Positions 1-6,682 of a stretch of DNA of 10,646 nucleotides are shown here, one piece after another. The notes below the pieces were generated by a model that saw only the letters and a list, made by a program, of their open reading frames with translations, did not search any database and was not told where the DNA came from. The position numbers and the translations under genes were made by a program. Position 1 is the stretch's first letter. Every line of letters begins with the position of its first letter. Source of the stretch: Fidelibacterota bacterium (GTDB lineage: Bacteria > Marinisomatota > Marinisomatia > Marinisomatales > Marinisomataceae); assembly GCA_012963075.1 (NCBI GenBank), contig DTWI01000243.1, positions 1 to 10,646 on the forward strand. Reading direction: 5' to 3'.

Positions 1-86
1 CATATCTTCACCTCTATTCAGTCTGATATTTCTTAGAGGTGTATCTATTGAACCTGCATTACCCATTGTTTGATTTTTATCTGTTT
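1..86 (-). other. Unassigned edge sequence, possible foreign coding fragment on the minus strand
   Basis: This stretch does not fit the heptosyltransferase that follows it. On the minus strand, one frame is open from about position 108 to the window edge. It contains ATG codons at 108-106, 105-103 and 66-64, and reads MGNAGSIDTPLRNIRLNRGE and onward from the last of these. No good Shine-Dalgarno precedes any of these ATGs. The composition (G, D, N, R, few runs) looks like real protein more than an antisense shadow, but I do not recognise the family. It could be the start of a divergent gene, or an internal piece of another gene joined here in inverted orientation. With only 22-36 codons visible, nothing more can be said. 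Confidence 0.3.
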
Positions 87-1049
87 GATATTGTTTTATC
101 AACATCATTTATTGAGTCAGTGAAGAATAAATTTCCTAATTCACAAATTGATTTTCTTATCAAAAAAGAGTTCTCTGATATTATGCATCACCATCCTTTA
201 ATTGATAATATTATTACTTATGATAAGCAATCTGGAGTTAATGGACTCATTTCTATTGGGAAAAAACTAAAAAACAAGAATTATGATGCTGTATATGATA
301 TACACAATGTTTTTAGAACAAAACTCTTGTCATTTTTCTTTAAAGTTTTTTCTTTCAAACAGATTAGAAAACCACGTCTAAAAAGATGGTTATTGTTTTA
401 CACATATCAAAATTTCTTCAAGAAGGATTTTTCACATATTAAGATGTATCATTCTTTACTAGATGTGGCTGGAAATTTCCCAAAAACTAAGTTAAGTGTC
501 TCTAATAGTGAGATAGAAGAAACAAAACAATATTTATCTAGCAATGGTGTTAATGAGAAATTTATTACAATTGTTCCTGGTGCTGCATGGGAACAAAAAC
601 AATGGTCTGTTGAAAATTATAATGATTTAATTGATAGAATTCTAAATACATTTTCATTTAAGATTATTATTCTTGGGTCTAAAGAAGATATAATTTGTGA
701 TCAACTTCCAATACATGATAGAATTATTAATCTTAAAGGTAAGACAACACTAAGAATGGCAATGTCAATTCTTAAGCTATCCAATCATACCATAGGTAGC
801 GATACAGGTTTATTGCATATTTCCGAAGCACTTGCTACACCTGTTACAATGATCTTAGGACCTACTTCAAAAGAAACTGGAGCTAATGTTGTCTTAGATA
901 ATTCTAGAATCGTAGAAAATGATAGTTTATGGTGTAGGCCATGTTCTCAGAATGGTAGTAGAAAGTGTTATAGAAAAGAACAATATTGTTTGTCAACAAT
1001 TGATAGTAATCTTGTGTTTAATAATCTAAATCAGGTTATAAAGTCATGA
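39..1049 (+). CDS. GT9 family ADP-heptose:LPS heptosyltransferase, N-terminus aberrant
   Basis: Likely transfers heptose from ADP-heptose to the inner core of LPS at the cytoplasmic face of the inner membrane. The GT9 C-terminal half is clear: GAAWEQKQWS near residues 181-190, the nucleotide-sugar-binding segment GSDTGLLHISEALATPVT at about 253-270 followed by MILGPT, and a Cys-containing tail (WCRPCS, CYRKEQYC) typical of WaaF-like enzymes. The N-terminal Rossmann half starts recognisably at DIVLSTSFIESVKNKFPNSQ (residues 17-36). The usual opening of about a dozen residues ending in I-G-D is missing. The GTG at 39 is only the first possible start in the open frame (TTG at 48 and 66 are others), and none yields a normal N-terminus. 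The stop overlaps the kdtA start by 4 bases (ATGA). The GT9 call is firm; the exact acceptor (heptosyltransferase I, II or other) is not determined, and the start is unresolved. Confidence 0.85.
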   Translation: MYLLNLHYPLFDFYLFDIVLSTSFIESVKNKFPNSQIDFLIKKEFSDIMHHHPLIDNIITYDKQSGVNGLISIGKKLKNKNYDAVYDIHNVFRTKLLSFFFKVFSFKQIRKPRLKRWLLFYTYQNFFKKDFSHIKMYHSLLDVAGNFPKTKLSVSNSEIEETKQYLSSNGVNEKFITIVPGAAWEQKQWSVENYNDLIDRILNTFSFKIIILGSKEDIICDQLPIHDRIINLKGKTTLRMAMSILKLSNHTIGSDTGLLHISEALATPVTMILGPTSKETGANVVLDNSRIVENDSLWCRPCSQNGSRKCYRKEQYCLSTIDSNLVFNNLNQVIKS

Positions 1050-2320
1050 GATTATTTTGGTTTATATTATACAATTTAATTTTTTATCCCTTATTCTTTA
1101 TTTTGACTGTTTTATTAATTCCATTTAATAGGAAGATTAGAGATGGTTTTATCGGTAGATTGAAAACTAGAAGAAAATTAGCTGATTTTAAAGATAACAC
1201 TTCTTTCTCAAAAAATTATTGGTTTCATGTTTCTTCACATGGAGAATATCAACAAGTACAATCTATTATTGCTGAATTAAAAAAGGATAATAGCATTGGT
1301 ATTATTGTTTCATTTTTCTCTCCATCAGGATTTAATAATGTGCATGATAATAACATTGATTGTAAGATTTATCTACCTTTTGATTTTCTAATTTCCCTTT
1401 ATCGTTCTTTAAAGATTGTTAAACCTTCTAAGTTTATTATTGCATCTTATGATGTTTGGCCAAATGTGATATCTATTTGTAAAATATTAGGAATTAAGAC
1501 TTTATTAATTTCATTAAGAATTCATCCTAATAGCTTCAAACTCTCTCTTCTGGGAAGAAGTTTATATAAATCTACATATCAATCAATTAATCAAATTTTT
1601 ACTGTTTCTACAAAGGATTTAAGTAATCTTAGAAAAATTATTAATAATAAAGAATTTATGGCTATGGGAAATCCTCGTTTTGATATGGCTAATAATAAGT
1701 CACAAGGGGTTGATATAAAGTTTTCTTATGATGAAAGAATCCAAAAAAAACTATTTTTATTTGCAAGCTTATGGCCAGAAGACCATTCAATTTTGTTTCC
1801 AAAAATATTTGATTTATTAAAAAATGATGAATCCTCAAAAATTGTTCTTGTTCCACATGAATTATCAGATGGCATAACTAATTATTATGTAGATCAGATA
1901 GAGAAAAATAATTTATCCTATAAGATTATTGATGCATATATGGATCTGAGGAATATTGAACAGAATATTATTATCGTCAATACAGTTGGGATTCTATATA
2001 AATTATATTGGCAAGCATATATTGCTTATATTGGTGGAGGTTTTTCAAATAATGGAATTCATAATATTATGGAACCAGCGATTGCTGGTAATCCTGTTAT
2101 TTTTGGTCCAAATCATTCAAATTCAAATTTCCTAGAGGCAAGCCAGCTATTAAATAAATCAGCCGCTTTTGAAGTAAGTTCATCTGAAGAATTAATGCAT
2201 AGATTTAATAGACTATTAGACAGAGATTTTTATTTGTCTGCAAGCGATGCATCAAAGAGTGTTATTGATAATAATCTTGGATCAACTAAAAAATTAATAT
2301 CAAAGATACTAGATGAGTAA
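1046..2320 (+). CDS. kdtA: 3-deoxy-D-manno-octulosonic-acid (Kdo) transferase, GT30
   Basis: Transfers Kdo from CMP-Kdo to the lipid A precursor, the step that joins lipid A to the core, at the inner membrane. A hydrophobic anchor spans about residues 4-27. The active-site segment HVSSHGEYQQ (61-70) carries the conserved catalytic glutamate, here E67. The C-terminal CMP-Kdo-binding half shows GNPRFD (208-213), FASLWPEDHS (239-248) and GGGFSNNGIHNIMEPA (330-345) followed by GNPVIFGP. The length of 424 residues is normal for the family. The segment YDVWPN (135-140) has Asp where most family members have Glu two residues before the Trp. The gene starts within the heptosyltransferase stop codon (4-base overlap) and its own end overlaps the next gene by 8 bases, so translation is probably coupled. 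The number of Kdo residues added cannot be read from sequence. The GEYQQ context resembles Bacteroidetes-type enzymes (GEFEQ). Confidence 0.93.
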   Translation: MRLFWFILYNLIFYPLFFILTVLLIPFNRKIRDGFIGRLKTRRKLADFKDNTSFSKNYWFHVSSHGEYQQVQSIIAELKKDNSIGIIVSFFSPSGFNNVHDNNIDCKIYLPFDFLISLYRSLKIVKPSKFIIASYDVWPNVISICKILGIKTLLISLRIHPNSFKLSLLGRSLYKSTYQSINQIFTVSTKDLSNLRKIINNKEFMAMGNPRFDMANNKSQGVDIKFSYDERIQKKLFLFASLWPEDHSILFPKIFDLLKNDESSKIVLVPHELSDGITNYYVDQIEKNNLSYKIIDAYMDLRNIEQNIIIVNTVGILYKLYWQAYIAYIGGGFSNNGIHNIMEPAIAGNPVIFGPNHSNSNFLEASQLLNKSAAFEVSSSEELMHRFNRLLDRDFYLSASDASKSVIDNNLGSTKKLISKILDE

Positions 2321-2864
2321 ACTTTTTAAATCTAGCGATATTTTTCTTATTCCTAACTTAATTACTATTCTTAGGCTTGTCCTACTTGCTCCATTGATTG
2401 TGTCCTATTATTTTGATTGTATGATATATTTTTATGTACTATTAGGAGTTGTTATTTTAACAGATTTTCTAGATGGTTTTTTAGCAAGACGTCTCAATCA
2501 AATTTCTGATTTAGGAAAATTTCTTGATCCTATAGCTGACGGATTAGCCCTGTTTACGTTTTCGGTTGTATTATATTTTAAGGGTCTTATACCTTTTTGG
2601 TTTTGTGTCTTTTATCTTTGTAGACAACTTTTACTTTTTATCCTATCTATTGTTTTCTTGCCAAAAATCGATTCAGTATATGGATCCAATATAGTTGGAA
2701 AATGGGGTGTTGGATTTCTTGCTCTTGGGCTTGGAATATATTTAATAAATATCCAATCTTTATTCAGTTTTGTTCCATTCTTGATTTATATTGCTACGGC
2801 TTTTTTATGTATCAGTTTATTGGATTATTTGCGTGTTTTCTATATTTTAAGCACCAAAAAATAA
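2313..2864 (+). CDS. pgsA: CDP-alcohol phosphatidyltransferase, PgsA-like
   Basis: Integral membrane enzyme that joins a CDP-activated lipid to an alcohol. The most likely product is phosphatidylglycerophosphate, made from CDP-diacylglycerol and glycerol-3-phosphate. The family signature D-x2-DG-x2-AR-x8-G-x3-D-x3-D is complete, at D51, D54, G55, A58, R59, G68, D72 and D76. The opening IPNLITILRLVLLAPL (13-28) is typical of PgsA, and the rest is mostly hydrophobic helices, as expected for a six-helix protein. Its 183 residues match PgsA. Substrate choice within this superfamily cannot be decided from motifs alone: phosphatidylserine or cardiolipin synthase relatives share the signature. The ATG lies inside the end of kdtA (8-base overlap), with no strong Shine-Dalgarno. 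A 63-base AT-rich gap follows before uvrB. Confidence 0.85.
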   Translation: MSKLFKSSDIFLIPNLITILRLVLLAPLIVSYYFDCMIYFYVLLGVVILTDFLDGFLARRLNQISDLGKFLDPIADGLALFTFSVVLYFKGLIPFWFCVFYLCRQLLLFILSIVFLPKIDSVYGSNIVGKWGVGFLALGLGIYLINIQSLFSFVPFLIYIATAFLCISLLDYLRVFYILSTKK

Positions 2865-2916
2865 AACTTATTGTCATACTTTATGAATTGTTTTTTTTGT
2901 TAATAAAACTTAAATT

Positions 2917-2923
2917 AAAGGGA
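2917..2923 (+). promoter_or_regulatory. Ribosome binding site of uvrB
   Basis: AAAGGGA lies 4 bases before the uvrB ATG at 2928. It is the clearest Shine-Dalgarno in the window and sits in the largest intergenic gap (2865-2927), so uvrB probably initiates independently of the upstream envelope genes. The rest of that gap is A/T-rich with a run of eight T at 2891-2898. I see no convincing promoter pair or stable hairpin in it. Confidence 0.6.
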
Positions 2924-2927
2924 CAAT

Positions 2928-4928
2928 ATGGCAGACTTTAAGCTAATTTCTGATTTTGAACCTTCTGGTGATCAACCTAGAGCAATAAATGAGCTTATAA
3001 ATGGTTTAAATACTGATACAAAACATCAAACTTTATTAGGTGTTACTGGATCTGGAAAAACCTATACTATTGCAAAGGTTATTGAAGAAATCCAAAGACC
3101 AACATTGGTTATATCTCATAACAAAACATTGGCAGCCCAACTTTATGGAGAATTCAAAAGTTTATTTCCTAATAACGCAGTAGAATATTTTGTAAGCTAT
3201 TATGACTATTATCAGCCGGAATCATATATGCCCGTTACAGATACATTTATTGAAAAAGATTTTTCAATGGATGAAGAAATTGATATGTTGAGACTTAAAG
3301 CCACAAGTTCTTTAATACAAAGGAATGACGTAATCGTAGTCAGCTCAGTATCTTGTATATATGGATTAGGTTCTCCTGAAGAGTACAAAAATCAAGTTAT
3401 TCATCTTAAAAAAGGTGATAATATTAATCGTAGAAAATTAGCCGGATTTTTGGTTGATATTTATTATCAAAGAAATGATCAGGTTCTTGAAAGATGCAAT
3501 TTTAGAATTATAGGAGATATTTTTGAGATATTTCCAGCTTATGAAGAGAATGCAATTAGGATTGATATTTTCAATGATAAATTAGAATCAATTGTTACCT
3601 TTAATTCACTAACTGGAGAAGAATATGAAGAGATTGAAGAGATCTTTCTTTATCCAGCAAGGCATTTTGTACACGATAAAGAAAAGAATAAAAAGGTAAT
3701 TAAGGAAATAAAAAAAGACTTAAAAGATAGGCTAGATGACTTTAATAAGAATGAGAAACTACTTGAGGCACAAAGATTGAGCCAAAGGACCAATTTTGAT
3801 ATCGAAATGATTGATGAGGTAGGATATTGTTCAGGTATTGAAAATTATTCAAGATATTTTGATGGAAGAAAACCAGGCGAGAGACCATGGACTTTAATAG
3901 ATTTCTTTCCTAAAGATTTTATCACCATTATTGATGAATCTCATGTTACTTTTCCTCAGATAAAAGGAATGCATAATGGAGATAGGAAGAGAAAAGAAAA
4001 TCTTATTGAACATGGTTTTAGGCTTCCTGCTGCTTATGATAATAGGCCTCTTACAATCGATGAATTTGAATCAATTCAGAATCAAATAATTTATGTTTCT
4101 GCTACACCAGCTGAGAAAGAGTTGAATCTGTCTTCAGGAGTAGTAACAGAACTTATCAATAGACCAACTGGACTATTAGATCCAATGGTTAGTATAAGGT
4201 CATCATCAGGACAGATTGATGACTTGATTAGTGAAATCAAAAAACGTGCCATTAAGAAAGAAAGATGTTTAGTAACGACCCTAACAAAAAAAATGGCTGA
4301 AGATTTATCAGAATACCTTAGCACAATGAATATCCGAGTAAGATACCTTCATTCTGAAATCAGAACAATTGAAAGAGTCAAGATCTTAAGAGATTTACGA
4401 TTGGGAGATTTTGATGTTCTAGTTGGGATTAACTTATTAAGAGAAGGACTTGATCTTCCAGAGGTTTCATTGGTTGCAATTCTTGATGCTGATAAGGGGG
4501 GATTTTTAAGGTCAAAAAGTTCTTTAGTACAGATTGCTGGTAGAGCGTCTAGAAATATAAAAGGTAAAGTTATATTATACGCTAATCGAAAAACTGATTC
4601 TATACAGTATTTGGTTGATGAAACTAGTCGTAGAAGGGATATACAAGAACATTTTAATAAGGAGAATAATATCACTCCTAAATCAATTAAGAAATCAACA
4701 GATGAGATATTAGGAGCAACTAAGGTTGCAGAAGCATTTAAAGAAAATGAAATTCAAATCAAACGTGATATCAAAACTGATAGATTTTTAAAAGAAGATA
4801 AAAAGATTGCTGTTGAGATGATTCGACAAGAAATGTTAGAAGCCGCTGAGAATTTGGAGTTTGAAAAAGCAGCAAGCTTAAGAGATGAAATTGTAAATCT
4901 GCAAAAAGAAATTAAAATTGCTAACTAA
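2928..4928 (+). CDS. uvrB: Excinuclease ABC subunit B
   Basis: DNA-damage recognition helicase of UvrABC nucleotide excision repair: it is loaded by UvrA, verifies the lesion and recruits UvrC. Walker A GVTGSGKT is at 38-45 (K44). The beta-hairpin segment YYDYYQPESYMP (91-102), which clamps DNA, is intact. Walker B DESH is at 336-339, YVSATPAEKE at 389-398, and a motif-VI-like QIAGRASRN at 535-543. The C-terminal UVR domain that contacts UvrC/UvrA occupies about 629-666. The length of 666 residues is standard. Small departures from the usual family sequence are DADKGGFLRS (normally DADKEGFLRS) and QIAGRASRN (normally QTIGRAARN). The GG comes from a run of six G at 4496-4501, but the reading frame is intact across it. 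The ATG is supported by AAAGGGA upstream. The next gene begins 9 bases after the stop. Confidence 0.98.
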   Translation: MADFKLISDFEPSGDQPRAINELINGLNTDTKHQTLLGVTGSGKTYTIAKVIEEIQRPTLVISHNKTLAAQLYGEFKSLFPNNAVEYFVSYYDYYQPESYMPVTDTFIEKDFSMDEEIDMLRLKATSSLIQRNDVIVVSSVSCIYGLGSPEEYKNQVIHLKKGDNINRRKLAGFLVDIYYQRNDQVLERCNFRIIGDIFEIFPAYEENAIRIDIFNDKLESIVTFNSLTGEEYEEIEEIFLYPARHFVHDKEKNKKVIKEIKKDLKDRLDDFNKNEKLLEAQRLSQRTNFDIEMIDEVGYCSGIENYSRYFDGRKPGERPWTLIDFFPKDFITIIDESHVTFPQIKGMHNGDRKRKENLIEHGFRLPAAYDNRPLTIDEFESIQNQIIYVSATPAEKELNLSSGVVTELINRPTGLLDPMVSIRSSSGQIDDLISEIKKRAIKKERCLVTTLTKKMAEDLSEYLSTMNIRVRYLHSEIRTIERVKILRDLRLGDFDVLVGINLLREGLDLPEVSLVAILDADKGGFLRSKSSLVQIAGRASRNIKGKVILYANRKTDSIQYLVDETSRRRDIQEHFNKENNITPKSIKKSTDEILGATKVAEAFKENEIQIKRDIKTDRFLKEDKKIAVEMIRQEMLEAAENLEFEKAASLRDEIVNLQKEIKIAN

Positions 4929-4937
4929 GAGGATAAA

Positions 4938-6143
4938 ATGAATATTGAACTAATTAAACAAAAATCAGGAATTGTCGGGGAAAGCGAAGAGATTTATCAG
5001 GTTTTGGAAATGGTATCTCAAGTTGCTGCTGTAGATATTTCCGTTTTGATTAATGGAGAATCTGGTACGGGAAAAGAATTGGTTGCCAAAGCTATTCATA
5101 TTGCAAGTATGCGTTCAAGCAAGGATTTAATTATTGTTAATTGTGGGGCTATTCCAGAAGGAATTATTGAAAGTGAATTATTTGGTCACAAAAAAGGAGC
5201 TTATACTGATGCGAGGGAATCAAGAAAAGGTTATTTTGAGACTGCAAATAAAGGAACAATTTTTCTTGATGAAATTGGAGATATGCCATTAGAAACTCAA
5301 GTTAAGGTTTTAAGAGTACTAGAAAGTGGAGAATATATGAGAGTAGGAGACTCTATATCTAAGAGGACTGATACTAGGGTAATAGCTGCTACAAATAAAA
5401 ATCTAACTAAACTTGTTAAAGAAGAAAAATTCAGACAAGACCTTTATTATAGACTAAAAACAGTTACAATCAATCTTCCAGCACTGAGGCATAGGAAAAA
5501 TGATATTAGATTGCTTGTTGAGAGATTTGCTTTGCAATTTAGTAGAACAAACAAAATTAAATATAAGGGGTTTACTCCTGAAGCAATTAAGGCAATTCAG
5601 AAATTTGATTGGCCGGGAAATGTAAGAGAATTAAGAAATTTTGTAGAAAGTATTTTGATTCTTGAAAAGGGAGAAAGAATTACTGCAGAAATTATCGAAA
5701 AACAACTACAAAGCGAAAAAATGATTGAATTTTCTGATAATCCAGCACTACCTGTTGTAGTAAATCAGAACCCTGATCAAGCTGAAAGAGAATTGATTTT
5801 ACGACAATTACTATTTTTGAGACAAGACATAGAAGAACTCAAACTAATGCTAAAACAATCTGATTTTTCAATATTAAATTTGCCTAGAAATATTGATGAA
5901 AATTTTAGTAATAAAATTCATGATGATGAATTTGATAGTTTAGAAGATAAAACTTTGTTAAAAGAGCAAGCAATAGGTAGTTTCAAGACTACAGATTTAG
6001 AAAAAGAAATGATTCTTCGCACATTAGAGTACTTTAATAACAACAGAAGGGCAGCAGCCAAGTCACTTGGAATGAGTGAAAGAACATTATATAGAAAGAT
6101 TAATGATTATGGAATTGAAAAGAAGATTAATAAAGATAACTAA
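4938..6143 (+). CDS. Sigma54-type AAA+ transcriptional activator, no receiver domain
   Basis: Bacterial enhancer-binding-protein family. There is no N-terminal receiver, GAF or PAS domain: the protein enters the AAA+ module at about residue 11 (GIVGES). Walker A is GESGTGKE (40-47), the L1 loop that normally reads GAFTGA is GAYTDA (87-92), Walker B is FLDEIG (109-114), the sensor/arginine-finger segment FRQDLYYRL spans 165-173, and WPGNVREL is at 225-232. A 110-residue linker includes a probable coiled coil (about 282-306, RELILRQLLFLRQDIEELK). A Fis-type helix-turn-helix closes the protein (about 365-390, RRAAAKSLGMSERTLYRK). An AAGAGGA ribosome site at 4927-4933 overlaps the uvrB stop. The 3' end overlaps lptE. 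A receiver-less activator next to lptE is a pattern I recall from Bacteroidetes; its targets are unknown. The D in the L1 loop makes sigma54 contact plausible but not certain. Confidence 0.92.
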   Translation: MNIELIKQKSGIVGESEEIYQVLEMVSQVAAVDISVLINGESGTGKELVAKAIHIASMRSSKDLIIVNCGAIPEGIIESELFGHKKGAYTDARESRKGYFETANKGTIFLDEIGDMPLETQVKVLRVLESGEYMRVGDSISKRTDTRVIAATNKNLTKLVKEEKFRQDLYYRLKTVTINLPALRHRKNDIRLLVERFALQFSRTNKIKYKGFTPEAIKAIQKFDWPGNVRELRNFVESILILEKGERITAEIIEKQLQSEKMIEFSDNPALPVVVNQNPDQAERELILRQLLFLRQDIEELKLMLKQSDFSILNLPRNIDENFSNKIHDDEFDSLEDKTLLKEQAIGSFKTTDLEKEMILRTLEYFNNNRRAAAKSLGMSERTLYRKINDYGIEKKINKDN

Positions 6144-6678
6144 TTTTTATTTTATTTTTGTACTATTCGGGTGCGCATATTACTCAATGGCGGGATCAAT
6201 CCCTCCAAACATTAGAAATGTGTCTGTCCCTTTGTTTGTGAATCAAACGTCTGAATTTGAGCTTTCAGAAAAGTTGACTAATGTAATTATTGAACAAATT
6301 AGTGAACAGAATATTATTAAAATAGTAAGCAATCCAGATAGTGACAGTGTTATAAATGGTGAAATAGTTTCTGTTTCAGATGGTCCTTATGCTTTTAATA
6401 ATAATGAGCAAGTTAGTGAATATCGTTTCTCAATTAAAGTTAAAGCTATATGGCTTGATGTTAGCAACGACAAAGAATTATTTGAAAAAAACTTCTCTTC
6501 ATTTGGAACTTATAGCATTGATAGCGACCCTTCTTCTGATGGAATAGACAATGATAATGATGGACTAATTGATAGCAATGATAGCGATGAATTTGGAGAC
6601 TCAAGAGAGCTTGCAATTAATGTTGCAATTAATAAAATTGCAGTTGATATTGTGAACACAGTGTTGTCAACATGGTAA
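6109..6678 (+). CDS. lptE: LptE-family LPS-assembly lipoprotein with calcium-binding-like loop
   Basis: Outer-membrane lipoprotein expected to plug and help assemble LptD, the LPS translocon. A basic N-terminus (MELKRRLIK), a hydrophobic stretch and a lipobox LFGC place the lipidated Cys at residue 22. The mature start CAYYSMAGSIPPNIRNVSVP is characteristic of LptE-like proteins of the FCB group, followed by the family's alpha/beta layout and a C-terminal helix (about 166-187). Between the last strand and that helix lies an Asp/Asn/Ser-rich insert (about 136-165) containing DNDNDGLID, an EF-hand-like loop that I do not recall in LptE. The frame is open from an ATG at 6076, but the signal peptide favours the ATG at 6109 or, nearly equally, 6103. 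Either start overlaps the activator gene (35 or 41 bases), implying translational coupling. asnS begins 4 bases after the stop. The LptE call rests on signal peptide, motif and context; similarity in this family is low. Confidence 0.8.
   Translation: MELKRRLIKITNFYFIFVLFGCAYYSMAGSIPPNIRNVSVPLFVNQTSEFELSEKLTNVIIEQISEQNIIKIVSNPDSDSVINGEIVSVSDGPYAFNNNEQVSEYRFSIKVKAIWLDVSNDKELFEKNFSSFGTYSIDSDPSSDGIDNDNDGLIDSNDSDEFGDSRELAINVAINKIAVDIVNTVLSTW
6547..6582 (+). other. EF-hand / thrombospondin-3-like calcium loop within lptE
   Basis: Residues 147-158 of the LptE-like protein read DNDNDGLIDSND. Loop positions 1, 3, 5, 9 and 12 are Asp (D147, D149, D151, D155, D158), position 6 is Gly and position 8 is Ile, so the 12-residue canonical EF-hand loop is met at every key position. 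More acidic residues flank it (D138, D140, D144, D160, E161). The short repeat GATAGCGA occurs on either side (6520-6527 and 6580-6587), with ATTGATAGC at 6517-6525 and 6568-6576, hinting that the insert may have grown by slippage or duplication. Calcium binding is inferred from the motif only. Confidence 0.7.
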
Positions 6679-6682
6679 TATT

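Noticed and set aside
2865..2927. Possible promoter or terminator in the widest gap
   Set aside because: TTGTCA at 2871 has no -10 at proper spacing, TTGTTT/TAAATT at 2889/2911 would start transcription too close to the ribosome site, and the T-run is not preceded by a stable GC stem.
2702..2941. Open frame of 79 codons on + between pgsA and uvrB
   Set aside because: It lies mostly inside pgsA in another frame, is rich in Cys, Phe and Trp like an out-of-frame reading, and has no ribosome site.
4496..4501. Six-G run in uvrB as a phase-variable or frameshift site
   Set aside because: The frame is intact on both sides and encodes conserved UvrB sequence; six bases is short for phase variation.
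4091..4675. Two minus-strand open frames (4091-4324 and 4349-4675)
   Set aside because: Both are antisense to the conserved helicase core of uvrB, have no recognisable motif and no independent start signals.
5196..5213. GAYTDA taken as proof that the activator is inactive with sigma54
   Set aside because: GAFTDA-like variants exist in otherwise ordinary family members as far as I know, so loss of function cannot be concluded.
6076..6108. Longer lptE start at ATG 6076
   Set aside because: It would put about a dozen charged residues before the lipoprotein signal peptide; 6109 or 6103 gives a normal basic N-terminus and lipobox.
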